A DNA stretch of 64,000 bases from Trinickia acidisoli (GCF_017315725.1 NZ_JAFLRG010000002.1:1612001-1676000), one strand, 5' to 3'. Shown: positions 43,830 through 53,689, numbered from the stretch's first letter. Translations and numbers: made by a program. The notes: generated by a model not told the origin, from the letters alone.

Positions 43830-45098
43830 TCAAGCGCCTTGACGACCGCCGACCGCTACGGGACGCACGCGAGCCGCCACCGCATCATCAGACACCAGTT
43901 GCGCAACGCCTTCCGCCGTGGCGGCCGACAATGTCCAGCCAAGATGCCCATGCCCCGTGTTGTAGAACACGCCGCGGCGACGGCCCCGGCCAACCCTCGG
44001 CAGCATGCTCGGCAACATCGGGCGCAAGCCTGCCCACGGAATGACGCGCGAAGTCGAGACCGCGGGAAAATGCGTCCGGACCCATCGAACGAGCGGTTCG
44101 ATGCGATTCGCTCGAATGTCGCGATTCGCGCCGTTCAGTTCGGCCGTCCCCGCCACTCGAAAGCGATCGACACCGAGGCGGCTGGTCACGATTTTCGCGC
44201 GGTCGTCGAGCAGGCTCACCCACGGCGCGGCCTCCCGACTCGATGGATCGTCGAGCGATACGGTAATCGAATAGCCCTTCACGGGGTACACGTTGACGTG
44301 ATCGCCGACATATGCGGCAAGCGCACGGCTGCCAACGCCCGCGCAAATCACGACGCGATCGAACATGCCCATTTCGTCGCGGCCTTCGCGCTGCGCCGCG
44401 ATCGCAATCTCACCGTCGCTCGATCCGTCGATCGATTGCACCGCCGTGTCGTAGCGAAACTCGACGCCAAGGCGTTCGCACGCCTGAGCGAGGCCGCGCG
44501 TGAACTTATGGATATCGCCCGTCGAATCCGATTCCGTGAAAAAACCGCCATAGAACTGGCCGTGAAGCGTCGGCTCGATTGCGCGAATCTCGTCGGGCGT
44601 AACGGACCGCCGATCGAGTCCTCCTTCGCGCAGCAGCGTGTTCACCTTCGACGCAGCTTCGAATTCCGAGCGCGTCGCGTAGAAATGCAGAATACCGCGC
44701 TGCTCGAGATCGAACTCGATCGCTTCGCGCTGCGCGATGGAAAACAAATGCTCGCGCGCGGCGATCGCGAGGCGAACGGTTTCGATCGTGTTGCTGCGAT
44801 AGTGGGGAATCTGCCGTAGGAATTCACCGATCCAACTGTATTTGTGCCAACTCGGACGCGGATTCATCAGCAACGGCGCGTCGCGCTTGAACATCCAACG
44901 TAAGCCTTTGAGCACCGTCGCGCGGCTGTTCCAGACTTCGGCATTGCTGGCCGACAATTGCCCGCCGTTCGCAAACGACGTTTCCATCGCGGCATAGCGA
45001 TGACGTTCAAGGACGGTGACGCGGTGGCCGCGCCGAGCGAGCGCGTAAGCAGTGGTGACGCCGGTGATACCGGCGCCGATAACGGCAATTCGTGACAT
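43830..45098 (-). CDS. FAD-dependent amino-acid dehydrogenase/oxidase (DadA-like)
   Basis: 422 aa of the DAO/DadA family, which oxidatively deaminates D-amino acids or glycine. The FAD-binding motif is VIGAGITGVTTAYALARRGH at the start. Other features: SFANGGQLSASNAEVWNS, and GLRPMLPSMLPRVGRGRRRGVFYNTGHGHLGWTL (in two parts) at the C terminus, where FAD and substrate meet. The start is the ATG at 45098. A tandem glycine riboswitch precedes it, so glycine, or an amino acid in balance with it, probably induces the gene, which points to a glycine oxidase-like role. Confidence 0.85.
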   Translation of the reverse strand: MSRIAVIGAGITGVTTAYALARRGHRVTVLERHRYAAMETSFANGGQLSASNAEVWNSRATVLKGLRWMFKRDAPLLMNPRPSWHKYSWIGEFLRQIPHYRSNTIETVRLAIAAREHLFSIAQREAIEFDLEQRGILHFYATRSEFEAASKVNTLLREGGLDRRSVTPDEIRAIEPTLHGQFYGGFFTESDSTGDIHKFTRGLAQACERLGVEFRYDTAVQSIDGSSDGEIAIAAQREGRDEMGMFDRVVICAGVGSRALAAYVGDHVNVYPVKGYSITVSLDDPSSREAAPWVSLLDDRAKIVTSRLGVDRFRVAGTAELNGANRDIRANRIEPLVRWVRTHFPAVSTSRVIPWAGLRPMLPSMLPRVGRGRRRGVFYNTGHGHLGWTLSAATAEGVAQLVSDDAVAARVRPVAVGGRQGA

Positions 45099-45151
45099 GA
45101 CATGGTCCAGAGTTCGTTGGGCATCGCCGGCCGATAACAACCGGCGTCGAT

Positions 45152-45333
45152 GCCCCATCTGTCCATGTACCTGAGAGTTTCGCCCGCGCACTTGCCGCGC
45201 GGGCTCCCCTTCGGTGGGCGCGCATGGCGCCGCTCTCCAGATGTTCCGGCTGCGAGGTCCTTTTGCCTGAGAGTTTCCGGGGCGGTTGCTCCGTCGGCGT
45301 CGCTCGAATCGAGCGATCTCTTCCATGCAGCGT
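45152..45333 (-). promoter_or_regulatory. Tandem glycine riboswitch
   Basis: On the minus strand two glycine aptamers follow each other. The first has GGAGCAA and then CTCTCAGGCAAAAGGAC. The second has AAGGGGAGC and ends CTCTCAGGTACATGGACAG. Both carry the CTCTCAGG core of the class, separated by a linker of only a few bases. The unit ends 54 nt before the start codon of the DadA-like gene, leaving room for the expression platform. Glycine binding would switch the oxidase gene on, as in the known tandem glycine riboswitches of gcv operons. Confidence 0.88.
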
Positions 45334-45350
45334 GATGGAACGCGCTAAGG

Positions 45351-46397
45351 CTAGCCTTGGACGGAAAATTCGGCAAGCGATTTCTTTTCGTCGAAAACGA
45401 CCTTCACCGTATCGAGTGCCGCCAAAAAGTCCGACGCGTCGAAAATTTCACCGAGACTGACGACGCCGCCCTTCGATACGGACTTCCCGCTCAGCAATCG
45501 CTCTGTGGCCTCGACGATGATCGGTGCGCTGACCGCATAAATGTCCTGCCCCGTGGCAGTCACGCGACGCGTTACCCCGCTCTGCGCAACGACGACATCC
45601 ATGACGAATTGCTGCGCGGATCGTCCCATATCGTCGTGCGGCTGGGGCGGCGGCGTATTCGGATCGCGAAGTTCACGCAGAGCGGCGAGGCCGAACCAAG
45701 ATTCGAGCGTGTCGACACGCAAATGACGCGACACGGTCAGCACTTCGGTAAAGGGGAGCATGACAACCTCCGCATCGCCCAGCACCTCGGCGAACGACCA
45801 CGCGCCCTCCGGCATCGGCGAAGGCAGCGGTGTCAGCTTCCCGCTACGCTGAACGAACCTCGTCGCATGATTGCGTTCACCGGTCACGCGTGTGCCGCGC
45901 GTCGGATGCCAACTGTCGAGGCCGACGGCGATATCGACTCTTTCGATCGGCTGATCGGCATCCACGGCTGCCGTGACGAGCAAATCGGCGAGACCGCCGT
46001 AAAACGCCGCCGCGGGGATAAGACTGACGCCGGCGTCACGCGCACCGGCATGGCGCTGGTCGATGATCGCTTGGAGCGCTGGCTGTTCCGCAGTGACGTC
46101 GAGATAAGGTATTCCCGCGCGCAACGCTGCATCGACGATCGGCAGCGCGGTATCGAGAAACGGCCCCGCGCAATTGATGACGGCATGCGCCCCGCGGATT
46201 GCGGCGTCGAGTTGTTGGGGATCGTCAGTCGAAGCAACTCGCCACGGGCTGTCGTCGTTGGCACTGATTTCCTTCAGGCGCTCTGCATCGCGTCCGATAC
46301 GAACGACACCAAAGCCGCGCCGCTTCAATTCGGCCACGACGAAGCGCCCCGTATGGCCCGTAGCACCGTACACCGCGACAGTCATTTTGTTGTTCAT
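45351..46397 (-). CDS. Saccharopine dehydrogenase-like NAD(P)-binding protein
   Basis: 348 aa. The N-terminal Rossmann motif is VAVYGATGHTGRFVVAELKRRG; then VINCAGPFLDTALPIVDAALRAGIPYLDVTAEQ in two parts is the hallmark of the trans-acting enoyl reductase/saccharopine reductase-like group. The substrate is unknown. GGAG lies seven bases before the ATG. It is divergent from a TetR gene across three phased operators, so it is probably repressed until an inducer, such as a toxic organic compound, appears. Confidence 0.85.
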   Translation of the reverse strand: MNNKMTVAVYGATGHTGRFVVAELKRRGFGVVRIGRDAERLKEISANDDSPWRVASTDDPQQLDAAIRGAHAVINCAGPFLDTALPIVDAALRAGIPYLDVTAEQPALQAIIDQRHAGARDAGVSLIPAAAFYGGLADLLVTAAVDADQPIERVDIAVGLDSWHPTRGTRVTGERNHATRFVQRSGKLTPLPSPMPEGAWSFAEVLGDAEVVMLPFTEVLTVSRHLRVDTLESWFGLAALRELRDPNTPPPQPHDDMGRSAQQFVMDVVVAQSGVTRRVTATGQDIYAVSAPIIVEATERLLSGKSVSKGGVVSLGEIFDASDFLAALDTVKVVFDEKKSLAEFSVQG

Positions 46398-46430
46398 GTT
46401 CGACTCCGAGTTGGAATGGTGACTTTATAG

Positions 46431-46486
46431 TACAGATCTGTAGCGTCGTCAATACAGATCTGTAGCGAATAAGATACCGATCTGTA
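46431..46486. promoter_or_regulatory. Three phased TetR operators
   Basis: TACAGATCTGTA is at 46431-46442 and again at 46453-46464; a one-base variant, TACCGATCTGTA, is at 46475-46486. The spacing is exactly 22 bp, two helical turns, so three dimers could bind side by side. The array fills the region between the divergent reductase and TetR genes and is probably the target of that TetR protein. Confidence 0.85.
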
Positions 46487-46566
46487 TCGAAATCTACGCC
46501 GCACGCTTCGTAGTGCTATCATCGACGCCAATGCAGATGCATAAGGAACGTTCGAGGCCGACCAAG

Positions 46567-47178
46567 ATGAAGAAGGGAGAACAAGCGCAGGGCGCGGCAC
46601 CCGATACGCGCGAACGTATCTTGCGGACCGCCAGCGAGCTCTTCTATCGGGAGGGAACGCGCGCGGTGGGTGTGGATCTGATCGTGGCGAAGTCTGGTGT
46701 CGCCAAGACGAGCCTATATCGCCACTTCGCGACGAAGGACGATCTGATCGAAGCCTTTCTGCTGCGCGAGGACGAGGATTTTTGGCAACATTGGGACGCG
46801 GTGGCGGCCGAGCACAAAGGTGCGCCGCGCGAAGAACTCGATGCCCAGCTTCAATGGATCGGCGATCGCATTGCACGCCCCGGTTATCGCGGCTGCCCGC
46901 AAATCAACATCGCGGCGGAATACGCCGACGACAAACACCCGGCCCGCAAGGTTGCCGTAGCGCACAAGCGAGAACTGCGTCGGCGGCTGGCGGAATTGGC
47001 GGGCGCCATGCACGTCGATGAGCCCGAGACCTTCGCTTTGAGGTTTGGGACGATCATCGACGGCGCGCTCAGCAGCGGGCGGGCGCTGCATGCGCAAGGG
47101 CCTGCGCGGTTTCTGCAAGCGTTGGCGCAGATGCTGATACCAACGAAGAAACCGAAGCGAAAATCGGCCCCGCTTTAA
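46567..47178 (+). CDS. TetR-family regulator
   Basis: About 203 aa. The N-terminal helix-turn-helix is RERILRTASELFYREGTRAVGV with SGVAKTSLYRHFATKDDLIEAF; the C-terminal domain (TetR_C type) follows. It is divergent from the saccharopine dehydrogenase-like gene and probably represses it and itself through the three operators. The ATG at 46567 has GAGG nine bases upstream; ATGs at 46531 and 46537 are in frame as well. Confidence 0.9.
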   Translation: MKKGEQAQGAAPDTRERILRTASELFYREGTRAVGVDLIVAKSGVAKTSLYRHFATKDDLIEAFLLREDEDFWQHWDAVAAEHKGAPREELDAQLQWIGDRIARPGYRGCPQINIAAEYADDKHPARKVAVAHKRELRRRLAELAGAMHVDEPETFALRFGTIIDGALSSGRALHAQGPARFLQALAQMLIPTKKPKRKSAPL

Positions 47179-47192
47179 AGGCCCCAGGCCCG

Positions 47193-48119
47193 TCAATAAA
47201 TTTCCGGCACGATCATCTCGGTCGGCACGGGCTGACGAATGTACTCCGCGTTGTGCACGCGCTCCGGCAGCATGACGGTCGGATGTTCGACCTCACGATA
47301 CGGCACCTGGCTCAGTAGGTGATGGATGCAATTCAAGCGGGCACGCTTCTTGTCGACGGCCTGCACGACCCACCACGGCGCTTCCGGATGGTGTGAGCGC
47401 TGCAACATCACTTCCTTTGTCTGCGTATAAGCTTCCCAACGGCGCCGGCTTTCGAGGTCCATCGGGCTCAGCTTCCATTGCTTGAGTGGATCGTGGATGC
47501 GCGCCTGGAAGCGGATTTCCTGTTCCTCGTCCGTGATCGAAAACCAGTACTTCAGGATCTGGATGCCGCTTCTCACGAGCATCTTTTCGAACTCGGGCAC
47601 CGAGCGGAAGAATTCTTCGTACTCCTCATCATTGCAGAAGCCCATCACGCGCTCGACGCCCGCGCGGTTGTACCAACTGCGGTCGAACAGCACCATTTCG
47701 CCACCCGCGGGAAGGTGCGCGACGTAGCGCTGGAAATACCACTGCGTGCGCTCGCGATTGCTGGGCGCGGGCAGCGCGGCGACGCGGCATACGCGCGGAT
47801 TGAGCCGCTGCGTGATTCGTTTGATCGCCCCGCCCTTGCCCGCCGCATCGCGCCCCTCGAAAATCACGACGAGCCGGTGGCCCGTCTGCACGATCCAGTC
47901 CTGCAGTTTGACGAGTTCGCCTTGCAGACGAAATAGCTCGCGGAAGTAGTGCCTGCGCATGCTGCGCGCTTCCGGCGTGAGGGCATCGGAGCCGTCCAGG
48001 ATGCGATCGTCCACTTCCATTTCGAGTTCTTCGTCGTATGCGTCGACGAGATCCTCCTCGAAACGACGCTGCCGCTGAGCAAAGAACTCGGCATCGGATG
48101 TCGGATCCGGCTTGTCCAT
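47193..48119 (-). CDS. ppk2: Polyphosphate kinase 2
   Basis: 308 aa, class I PPK2, which transfers phosphate between polyphosphate and nucleoside diphosphates (mostly making GTP or ATP). Walker A is GRDAAGKGG (89-97), the lid module includes RVAALPAPSNRERTQWYFQR, and Walker B is LFDRSWYNRAGVE near 146. The C terminus has the conserved WWVVQAVDKKRARLN in the usual place. GGGAG precedes the ATG at 48119. Stands alone between a TetR and an AraC gene. Confidence 0.93.
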   Translation of the reverse strand: MDKPDPTSDAEFFAQRQRRFEEDLVDAYDEELEMEVDDRILDGSDALTPEARSMRRHYFRELFRLQGELVKLQDWIVQTGHRLVVIFEGRDAAGKGGAIKRITQRLNPRVCRVAALPAPSNRERTQWYFQRYVAHLPAGGEMVLFDRSWYNRAGVERVMGFCNDEEYEEFFRSVPEFEKMLVRSGIQILKYWFSITDEEQEIRFQARIHDPLKQWKLSPMDLESRRRWEAYTQTKEVMLQRSHHPEAPWWVVQAVDKKRARLNCIHHLLSQVPYREVEHPTVMLPERVHNAEYIRQPVPTEMIVPEIY

Positions 48120-48323
48120 CACGTTCTCCCTGAATGAAGGTGAAACTGCGCGGTATGTCGCCCGAGACGGCGGCTGCGCATTCAGCGATTATCCTCGGCA
48201 CGCCGTGTCAGGCATATTACCGAGCGGGCAGGTCAGAACGTAATCGCCGATTTGATCGATTGCACTGCGGCGCTGTTCAGGAAGATGTAGAAATCTTGCG
48301 GGGTCGAGCCTCCGGCCGGCAGG

Positions 48324-49202
48324 TTACTTCAAACCGTTCGACCCCGCCCGCAAAATCTCGCGCGGACCGACGCCAAGCAACCGATTCATCCAGTGCGCCA
48401 TATGACTTTGGTGTGCGAAGCCTGCTTCGAGCGCGACCTGCGCCGCGCTGAATTTTCCGGTCGACAGCAGCACCTTCGCGCGCTCGACACGACGCTGCAC
48501 GATATACCGATGGACCGGCACCCCGAACGTTTCTCGGAACAGCACCTTGAAATGCGGAACGCTGATATCGAGCAGCGCAGCCAATTCCGACAGCGTCAGC
48601 CGCTCGTCCAAGCTGTTCTCGATGTAATCAGCCAAGCGCGCGGCCGTTTTCGATGCAAGCGCTCGCGGCCTGCGTTCGAGCGACGGAACGCCGCCGATCA
48701 ATCGAACGAGCATCGCGGTACAGAGACTTTCCGCGTAGAGAGAATCGGAGACTTCGTCCGTTTCCAGTTCGGCATGCAATGCCCACGCCAAATGCTGCAG
48801 CCGTGCATCGCGCATCTGCAAGCGCGGTTGAAAGTGAGCGAGCGAGGGTTTGAGATCCAATCGCTCGTAGATTGCCTTCGTAAAGACATCATCAAACCAA
48901 ACTCGAAGAACGGTGCAGTCGGCATCGTCCGCCCATTCCCCGTCGATCCCGGCCGGTACGACGTCGATATCTCCATGGGCTTGCACGCGCGCATGTCGCT
49001 TGCCGTCACACACGCAGTTCGCCCGCACGGGCTTGCCCATATGAACACCGATGCGGTGTTGCTCGGCTGCGGGAATTCGATGCGTACCGGCCGAGATGCC
49101 GAGCAATTCCGCGCCGAACCCCTCCCAGCCCCGCCCGCTGCTGGAAAGCAAACGCTTGCGGGTGCCGTTACTTGAATCCGAACGTAAAGTCGCAGCCTTC
49201 AT
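48324..49202 (-). CDS. AraC-family regulator
   Basis: 292 aa. The C-terminal AraC domain has two helix-turn-helices: LTLSELAALLDISVPHFKVL and KFSAAQVALEAGFAHQSHM, the latter with the FAHQSHM motif. The N-terminal part is an unfamiliar sensor with two Cys in NCVCDGKRH. It is divergent from the NmrA-like gene and probably controls it. The ATG at 49202 is preceded by AAGGA. Confidence 0.87.
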   Translation of the reverse strand: MKAATLRSDSSNGTRKRLLSSSGRGWEGFGAELLGISAGTHRIPAAEQHRIGVHMGKPVRANCVCDGKRHARVQAHGDIDVVPAGIDGEWADDADCTVLRVWFDDVFTKAIYERLDLKPSLAHFQPRLQMRDARLQHLAWALHAELETDEVSDSLYAESLCTAMLVRLIGGVPSLERRPRALASKTAARLADYIENSLDERLTLSELAALLDISVPHFKVLFRETFGVPVHRYIVQRRVERAKVLLSTGKFSAAQVALEAGFAHQSHMAHWMNRLLGVGPREILRAGSNGLK

Positions 49203-49401
49203 GGCGTCCCATTCCTTTGGCAACTTGTGCGCCTGCAGCATCGCTGCGGTGCGTCCAATCGGCGTCGATCAGGCTGTGCGCCGACGCGGAAAGCGAAGCA
49301 TAAAACGAATCATCCGTTTCTGCTCATTCGATCCTCGCTTGAGCGCCCATCGCCTGGACAGTGCCTAGGATGACGTCATACGCACCGACGAGGAGTCGTT
49401 C

Positions 49402-50313
49402 ATGTTCGTAGTATTCGGAGCATCGGGAAAAGTGGGCGGCGTCACGGCCGCAACCTTGCGCAAAGCCGGCCATCCGGTCCGCGCCGTCGTACGGGACGCA
49501 CGGCAAGCAGAACGTCTCGCAGCGATAGGCTGCGACATCGCGGTGGCCGATTTGACCGACAAGCAAGCGGTCCGATCGGCAATCAAGGGCGCTCGCGCCG
49601 TCCAAATACTTTGTCCCGTGCCGGTCGGCGATTCGCATCCCGAATCCACGATGCGCGCGATGATCGACGTCGCGGCGGATGCGCTTCTCGCCTATCCTCC
49701 GTCCGCAGTGCTGGCGCTATCCGATTACGGCGCGCAATTGCACAAAGACACCGGCATCACGCTGCTCTATCACTACCTCGAAACGCGGCTGAAGCCACTC
49801 GGGAGACGCTTGACGCTGCTTCGATCGGCCGAGCATCTGCAAAACTGGGCACGCATGACTGCAACGGCATTGGAACGCGGCGTCTTGCCGAGCTTGCATC
49901 ATCCGCTGTCAAAGATGTTTCCAACGGTGTCCGCCTATGACGTCGGGACAATCGCCGCGGAGCTATTGCTTGATGATCCGCGATCGGATAAGTCGCGATC
50001 GGACACGCCAAGAATCATCAGCGTCGAAGGTCCACATCGCATCACCGCGATTCAAATCGCCCACGCCCTAACCGAACTCAGCGGCAGGGAAATCACTGCG
50101 CTGGAACTGCCCCGCAGCGAGTGGGAGGCAACCCTGCTGCGAGCCGGATTGAGTGACAATCACGCGCAACTGATCATCGACGTGTATGACGCTCACAATG
50201 CCGGCAAGATCGATGTCGAGCCAGGCCAAGCAGAGCGTCGTTTCGGCACGACGCCACTGCATGAAGCCATGTCGTCGCTGCTCTCGTCAGTCGGCCACGC
50301 ACGATCCCACTAG
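49402..50313 (+). CDS. NmrA-like NAD(P)-binding protein
   Basis: 303 aa. The nucleotide motif is VVFGASGKVGGVTAATLRKAG at the N terminus. The region resembles NmrA/QorB-type short-chain proteins that sense or use NADP(H). The Tyr-x3-Lys of classical SDRs is not clear, so it may be a redox sensor or reductase. It is divergent from the AraC gene, which suggests an inducible detoxification or stress role. Confidence 0.83.
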   Translation: MFVVFGASGKVGGVTAATLRKAGHPVRAVVRDARQAERLAAIGCDIAVADLTDKQAVRSAIKGARAVQILCPVPVGDSHPESTMRAMIDVAADALLAYPPSAVLALSDYGAQLHKDTGITLLYHYLETRLKPLGRRLTLLRSAEHLQNWARMTATALERGVLPSLHHPLSKMFPTVSAYDVGTIAAELLLDDPRSDKSRSDTPRIISVEGPHRITAIQIAHALTELSGREITALELPRSEWEATLLRAGLSDNHAQLIIDVYDAHNAGKIDVEPGQAERRFGTTPLHEAMSSLLSSVGHARSH

Positions 50314-50334
50314 CTCGTCGGCGTAACGTCGAAA

Positions 50335-51633
50335 TCACGCACGCCGCGTCTTGGCACCCAACCCTTTCGCGTGCACCCGCACCGCATCGAATGAGAGCAA
50401 CGCGAATGCGCAAGCCACGAGCGCCGCGCATAGCAGGAACGCGGCGCGATACCCGAATGCGCCGATGAGCGTTCCCGACAATACGCCTGCGAGAATCGAT
50501 CCAACACGAGACGCGTTGAAGAACAGCGCCGTCGCGGCGCCGGTCTCGCCGGGCATGAGATCTTGAACGTACGTCATACCCAGGCACGATGTAATTGCAA
50601 CGACCATCGCGGACAACGCTTGAAGCGGAACCACAGCGAGCGGTTGCCGGATCGCCGCCAGCGCGATGAAATACGCGGCATGCACGGCCGCGGCTGCAGT
50701 GAGCCACTTCGGCTTGCTCAATCTCGACGACGTCGCACCGAGCCAAAGCATCATCGGGATCTCTAGCAGCGCCCCGGTACCGAGCACGGCCGACACGGTC
50801 AACCGCGTGCCATGCAACGCGTGCACGAGATAGAGCGGCAACAGAATCATCGTCGCGTTGGCCGCGAGGCCAATCAGCGTCAGCGCCAGCAGGATGCGCG
50901 GGATTGCCTGGCGTCGACGAGCGGCGAGCACGACGTTAGATGCGCTATCGCCGACCGCAATCGGCACGCACTCGATAGCGGACGCGGCGCACGGCGCCCC
51001 TCGCCGCAATGCTTCGCAGTCCTCACCATCGTGTCGTTCGGCGTGACCCCTCGCCTCCGACATCCGCAGCGCGATGAAGCCGCTGGCCGCGAAACTTGCT
51101 GCCGCAAACGCGAAGAGCCCTTTGAACCCGCCTTGCGCCAATATCAGCGCACCCACCGCCGGCCCAAATACCCAAGCGGCGGAAAGCAGCGTTCGCATCG
51201 CCGCCTGCGCGAATTCCGCCTGCGCCGTATCCTCGGCATGCAGCGTCGAACGTCCGAGTGCAAATACCTGCGATAACGATGCCGCGCCCGGCCCCAGCAA
51301 CACGACGCCGACGATCATGAGTTCGGCGTAGCCTCGCACGATACTCAAGCTCGCATAGCCGAGCGCGGCCGCCGCGAGCGATGCGATGAGCGGCGTCCGA
51401 TGGCGACCATTCCGGTCGGACCAGCGCCCCACCGCCGTGCTTGCAAACACGCCGCTCGCCGAGACGAGCGTCATGAAGACGCCGAGCCGCACGGGCGACA
51501 TCGACGCTTCCTCGATGCCGAACAACGACAAGTATGGGGCCGTGAGCGACAACGCCACACCCATCATCAACGTCGCCGCGGCAAGCGGCACGAAGTGCGG
51601 AATCCGCACGAGATCGGTCAAACGCGCAGGCAC
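50335..51633 (-). CDS. MFS transporter, SetA-like (sugar efflux type)
   Basis: 432 aa with 12 membrane segments and a long middle loop. The N-terminal part (PYLSLFGIEEASMSPVRLGV and GRWSDRNGRHRTPLIASL) resembles sugar-efflux proteins of the SetA/SotA group. It begins 4 bp after the beta-galactosidase stop, so it is the last gene of the galactoside operon. It may export excess sugar or non-metabolised glycosides. The middle loop has extra Cys residues and varies from relatives. Confidence 0.8.
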   Translation of the reverse strand: MPARLTDLVRIPHFVPLAAATLMMGVALSLTAPYLSLFGIEEASMSPVRLGVFMTLVSASGVFASTAVGRWSDRNGRHRTPLIASLAAAALGYASLSIVRGYAELMIVGVVLLGPGAASLSQVFALGRSTLHAEDTAQAEFAQAAMRTLLSAAWVFGPAVGALILAQGGFKGLFAFAAASFAASGFIALRMSEARGHAERHDGEDCEALRRGAPCAASAIECVPIAVGDSASNVVLAARRRQAIPRILLALTLIGLAANATMILLPLYLVHALHGTRLTVSAVLGTGALLEIPMMLWLGATSSRLSKPKWLTAAAAVHAAYFIALAAIRQPLAVVPLQALSAMVVAITSCLGMTYVQDLMPGETGAATALFFNASRVGSILAGVLSGTLIGAFGYRAAFLLCAALVACAFALLSFDAVRVHAKGLGAKTRRA

Positions 51634-51636
51634 AAT

Positions 51637-53601
51637 TCAGTCTTCTTCGATCCAAACCGCGACATCAACGGGACCCACTATTGAACTGCCTAAGATGAAC
51701 TTCGCATCGGCCGGTGCGGGTACGCCTTGGGATCGATCGCCATAATTGACGGCGAATCGCAATGGCCCGCGTCTGCGCAGTCGCAACCCCTCCGGCAACG
51801 CCGCCACATCGATTCCCGCATCGCGCGCGCACTGCGCGATCGCGGCACGCAACAGCGCCCGATCGAAGCAGGCCGTCATATACGTCACGCGCTCGCGCCG
51901 CAGCAATGCCGGCAAGCCGTCGTCAAAACGCGCCATCACTTCGACCCCGGCGCCCGGTTGCACATGCTCACGCCATCGCAACCCCGTCCCCTCGACCTTG
52001 CCGAGGCGCAGCATAGGCCGTATCGACGGCCGCAGCGATTCGACTTCGATCACGCGAGAGGGCAAAACGGTCCGAAGCTTACCAGGCGGCAACTGCGCAA
52101 CGATGGCAAACGTTTGGGACTTCGAACCGGTACGCGGTCCGAAGACCCAATGATTCGAGCCAAGTTCGATCTGCTCGACCACGCTATCGGGCAAGATCGG
52201 CAACGTAGGCGCCACGACGAGCCGATAGGCGCGCAGGTCCGAGCGAGCGGACACGATGTCGACGTCGAGCCCAAGCTCCCGTAGCGCGCTATACCACTCG
52301 AAAACGACATGCTGATAGTCGAAATCGATGCCATGCCGCTGCGTTTCGATGACCCAATCGGCTTCATAGTCGAACAGCAGCGCGACGGATGCTCGTGCGC
52401 ATCGCAAATCATCTTCGGACACGCCAAGCGTGCGCAGCTCTTCGCCGACTCGAACGACTTCACGGCCGCCCGGCGACAGTTCGTCATCCGGCGTATTGAG
52501 GCCCGAATGCATCTGCTCCTGTGCAAACGGACATTGGCGCCAGCGGAAGTACGAGACGAGTTCGGCCCCATGCGCGAAGGCCTCCCAGGTCCATAGCCGC
52601 ACCATGCCCGGCTGCGGCACGGGATTGAACGGTGCCCAATTCACAGGCCCGGCTTGCTGCTCCATGACCCACATCCGCCCGTTGCCGACGCCGCGATAGA
52701 GATCGTGGCTGAACGCGGATACGTCGGGATGGCCCGTTCGTGCCCAGCGGTGTTTGTCAGCTTCGGGCAGCGGCAACACTTCGGTGCGCGGTATCGGGTA
52801 GCTGTCCCAGGCGGCCACGTCCAAACCATGTCGCGCGAAAACGTAATGATCGAACGCAGCGTAAAAGCCCATGAAATTGTGGAGCACGTCGCGCCCCGGC
52901 GCATGCCGTCGAATCAGTTCGGCCTGCAACGCATGAAAGCTCGCCACTTCGTCCGATTGAAAACGGCGAAAGTCGAGGACGTGCGACGGATTCGCATCGG
53001 TAGGCGTGCGATGCGGCAATTCGATTTCGTCGAAGCGACGGTATTCCATACTCCAAAACACGTTGCCCCATGCGCTATTGAGCGTGTCGATCGTCTCGTA
53101 GCGCGCCGCGAGCCAGCGCCGAAAGCGGTGCAAGGCGGCTTGCGTATAGCTTGGCAATGTGTTGTGACAGCCGAATTCGTTGTCGGTCTGCCATGCGACG
53201 ACGGCCGGATGGTCGCCGTACCGTCGCGTCATCGCCTCGACGATACGCACGCAGTGTTCACGATAGACAGGGCTCGATATGTCGTAGTGACGCCGCGAGC
53301 CGAATTGCATCACGCTGCCGTCCCGCGTTACCGGCAGGATGTCCGGGTGTAGATCGACGAGCCATTTCGGCGGGGAAGCGGTCGGCGTGCCGATGACGAT
53401 CTCGAGCCCATGACCGGCCAGCGTCGAGACGGCGCGGTCGAGCCAGTCCCAATCGAAACGGCCCGGCTCCGGCTCGATGCGCGACCACGCGAATTCGGCG
53501 ATGCGCACGCGCGCTATGCCCATGTCGGCCATACGTCGTGCATCGCTGTTCCATTTGCTTTCAGGCCAGTGTTCCGGGTAATAACAAACGCCGAGCTGCA
53601 T
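51637..53601 (-). CDS. GH42 beta-galactosidase
   Basis: 654 aa of glycoside hydrolase family 42, which releases galactose from beta-galactosides. The start (MQLGVCYYPEHWPESKW) is typical. The acid/base Glu142 lies in WQTDNEFGCH, and the nucleophile Glu is in MWVMEQQAGPVNW near 300. The trimerisation and C-terminal domains are present. AAGGA is eight bases before the ATG. It is in one operon with an ABC sugar importer, so oligosaccharides such as plant-derived galactans are likely substrates. Confidence 0.92.
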   Translation of the reverse strand: MQLGVCYYPEHWPESKWNSDARRMADMGIARVRIAEFAWSRIEPEPGRFDWDWLDRAVSTLAGHGLEIVIGTPTASPPKWLVDLHPDILPVTRDGSVMQFGSRRHYDISSPVYREHCVRIVEAMTRRYGDHPAVVAWQTDNEFGCHNTLPSYTQAALHRFRRWLAARYETIDTLNSAWGNVFWSMEYRRFDEIELPHRTPTDANPSHVLDFRRFQSDEVASFHALQAELIRRHAPGRDVLHNFMGFYAAFDHYVFARHGLDVAAWDSYPIPRTEVLPLPEADKHRWARTGHPDVSAFSHDLYRGVGNGRMWVMEQQAGPVNWAPFNPVPQPGMVRLWTWEAFAHGAELVSYFRWRQCPFAQEQMHSGLNTPDDELSPGGREVVRVGEELRTLGVSEDDLRCARASVALLFDYEADWVIETQRHGIDFDYQHVVFEWYSALRELGLDVDIVSARSDLRAYRLVVAPTLPILPDSVVEQIELGSNHWVFGPRTGSKSQTFAIVAQLPPGKLRTVLPSRVIEVESLRPSIRPMLRLGKVEGTGLRWREHVQPGAGVEVMARFDDGLPALLRRERVTYMTACFDRALLRAAIAQCARDAGIDVAALPEGLRLRRRGPLRFAVNYGDRSQGVPAPADAKFILGSSIVGPVDVAVWIEED

Positions 53602-53689
53602 GGCGGATTTCCTTGATTCCGTAGATGAGAGTGCGTGATTCACGGTTGTGCGGCGGATTGCATGCTTGGTATCGACGTCGGCATCGGCA

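Noticed and set aside
45099..45326. N-terminal extension of the DadA-like gene
   Set aside because: The frame happens to stay open through the glycine riboswitch. The FAD-binding motif begins right at the ATG at 45098.
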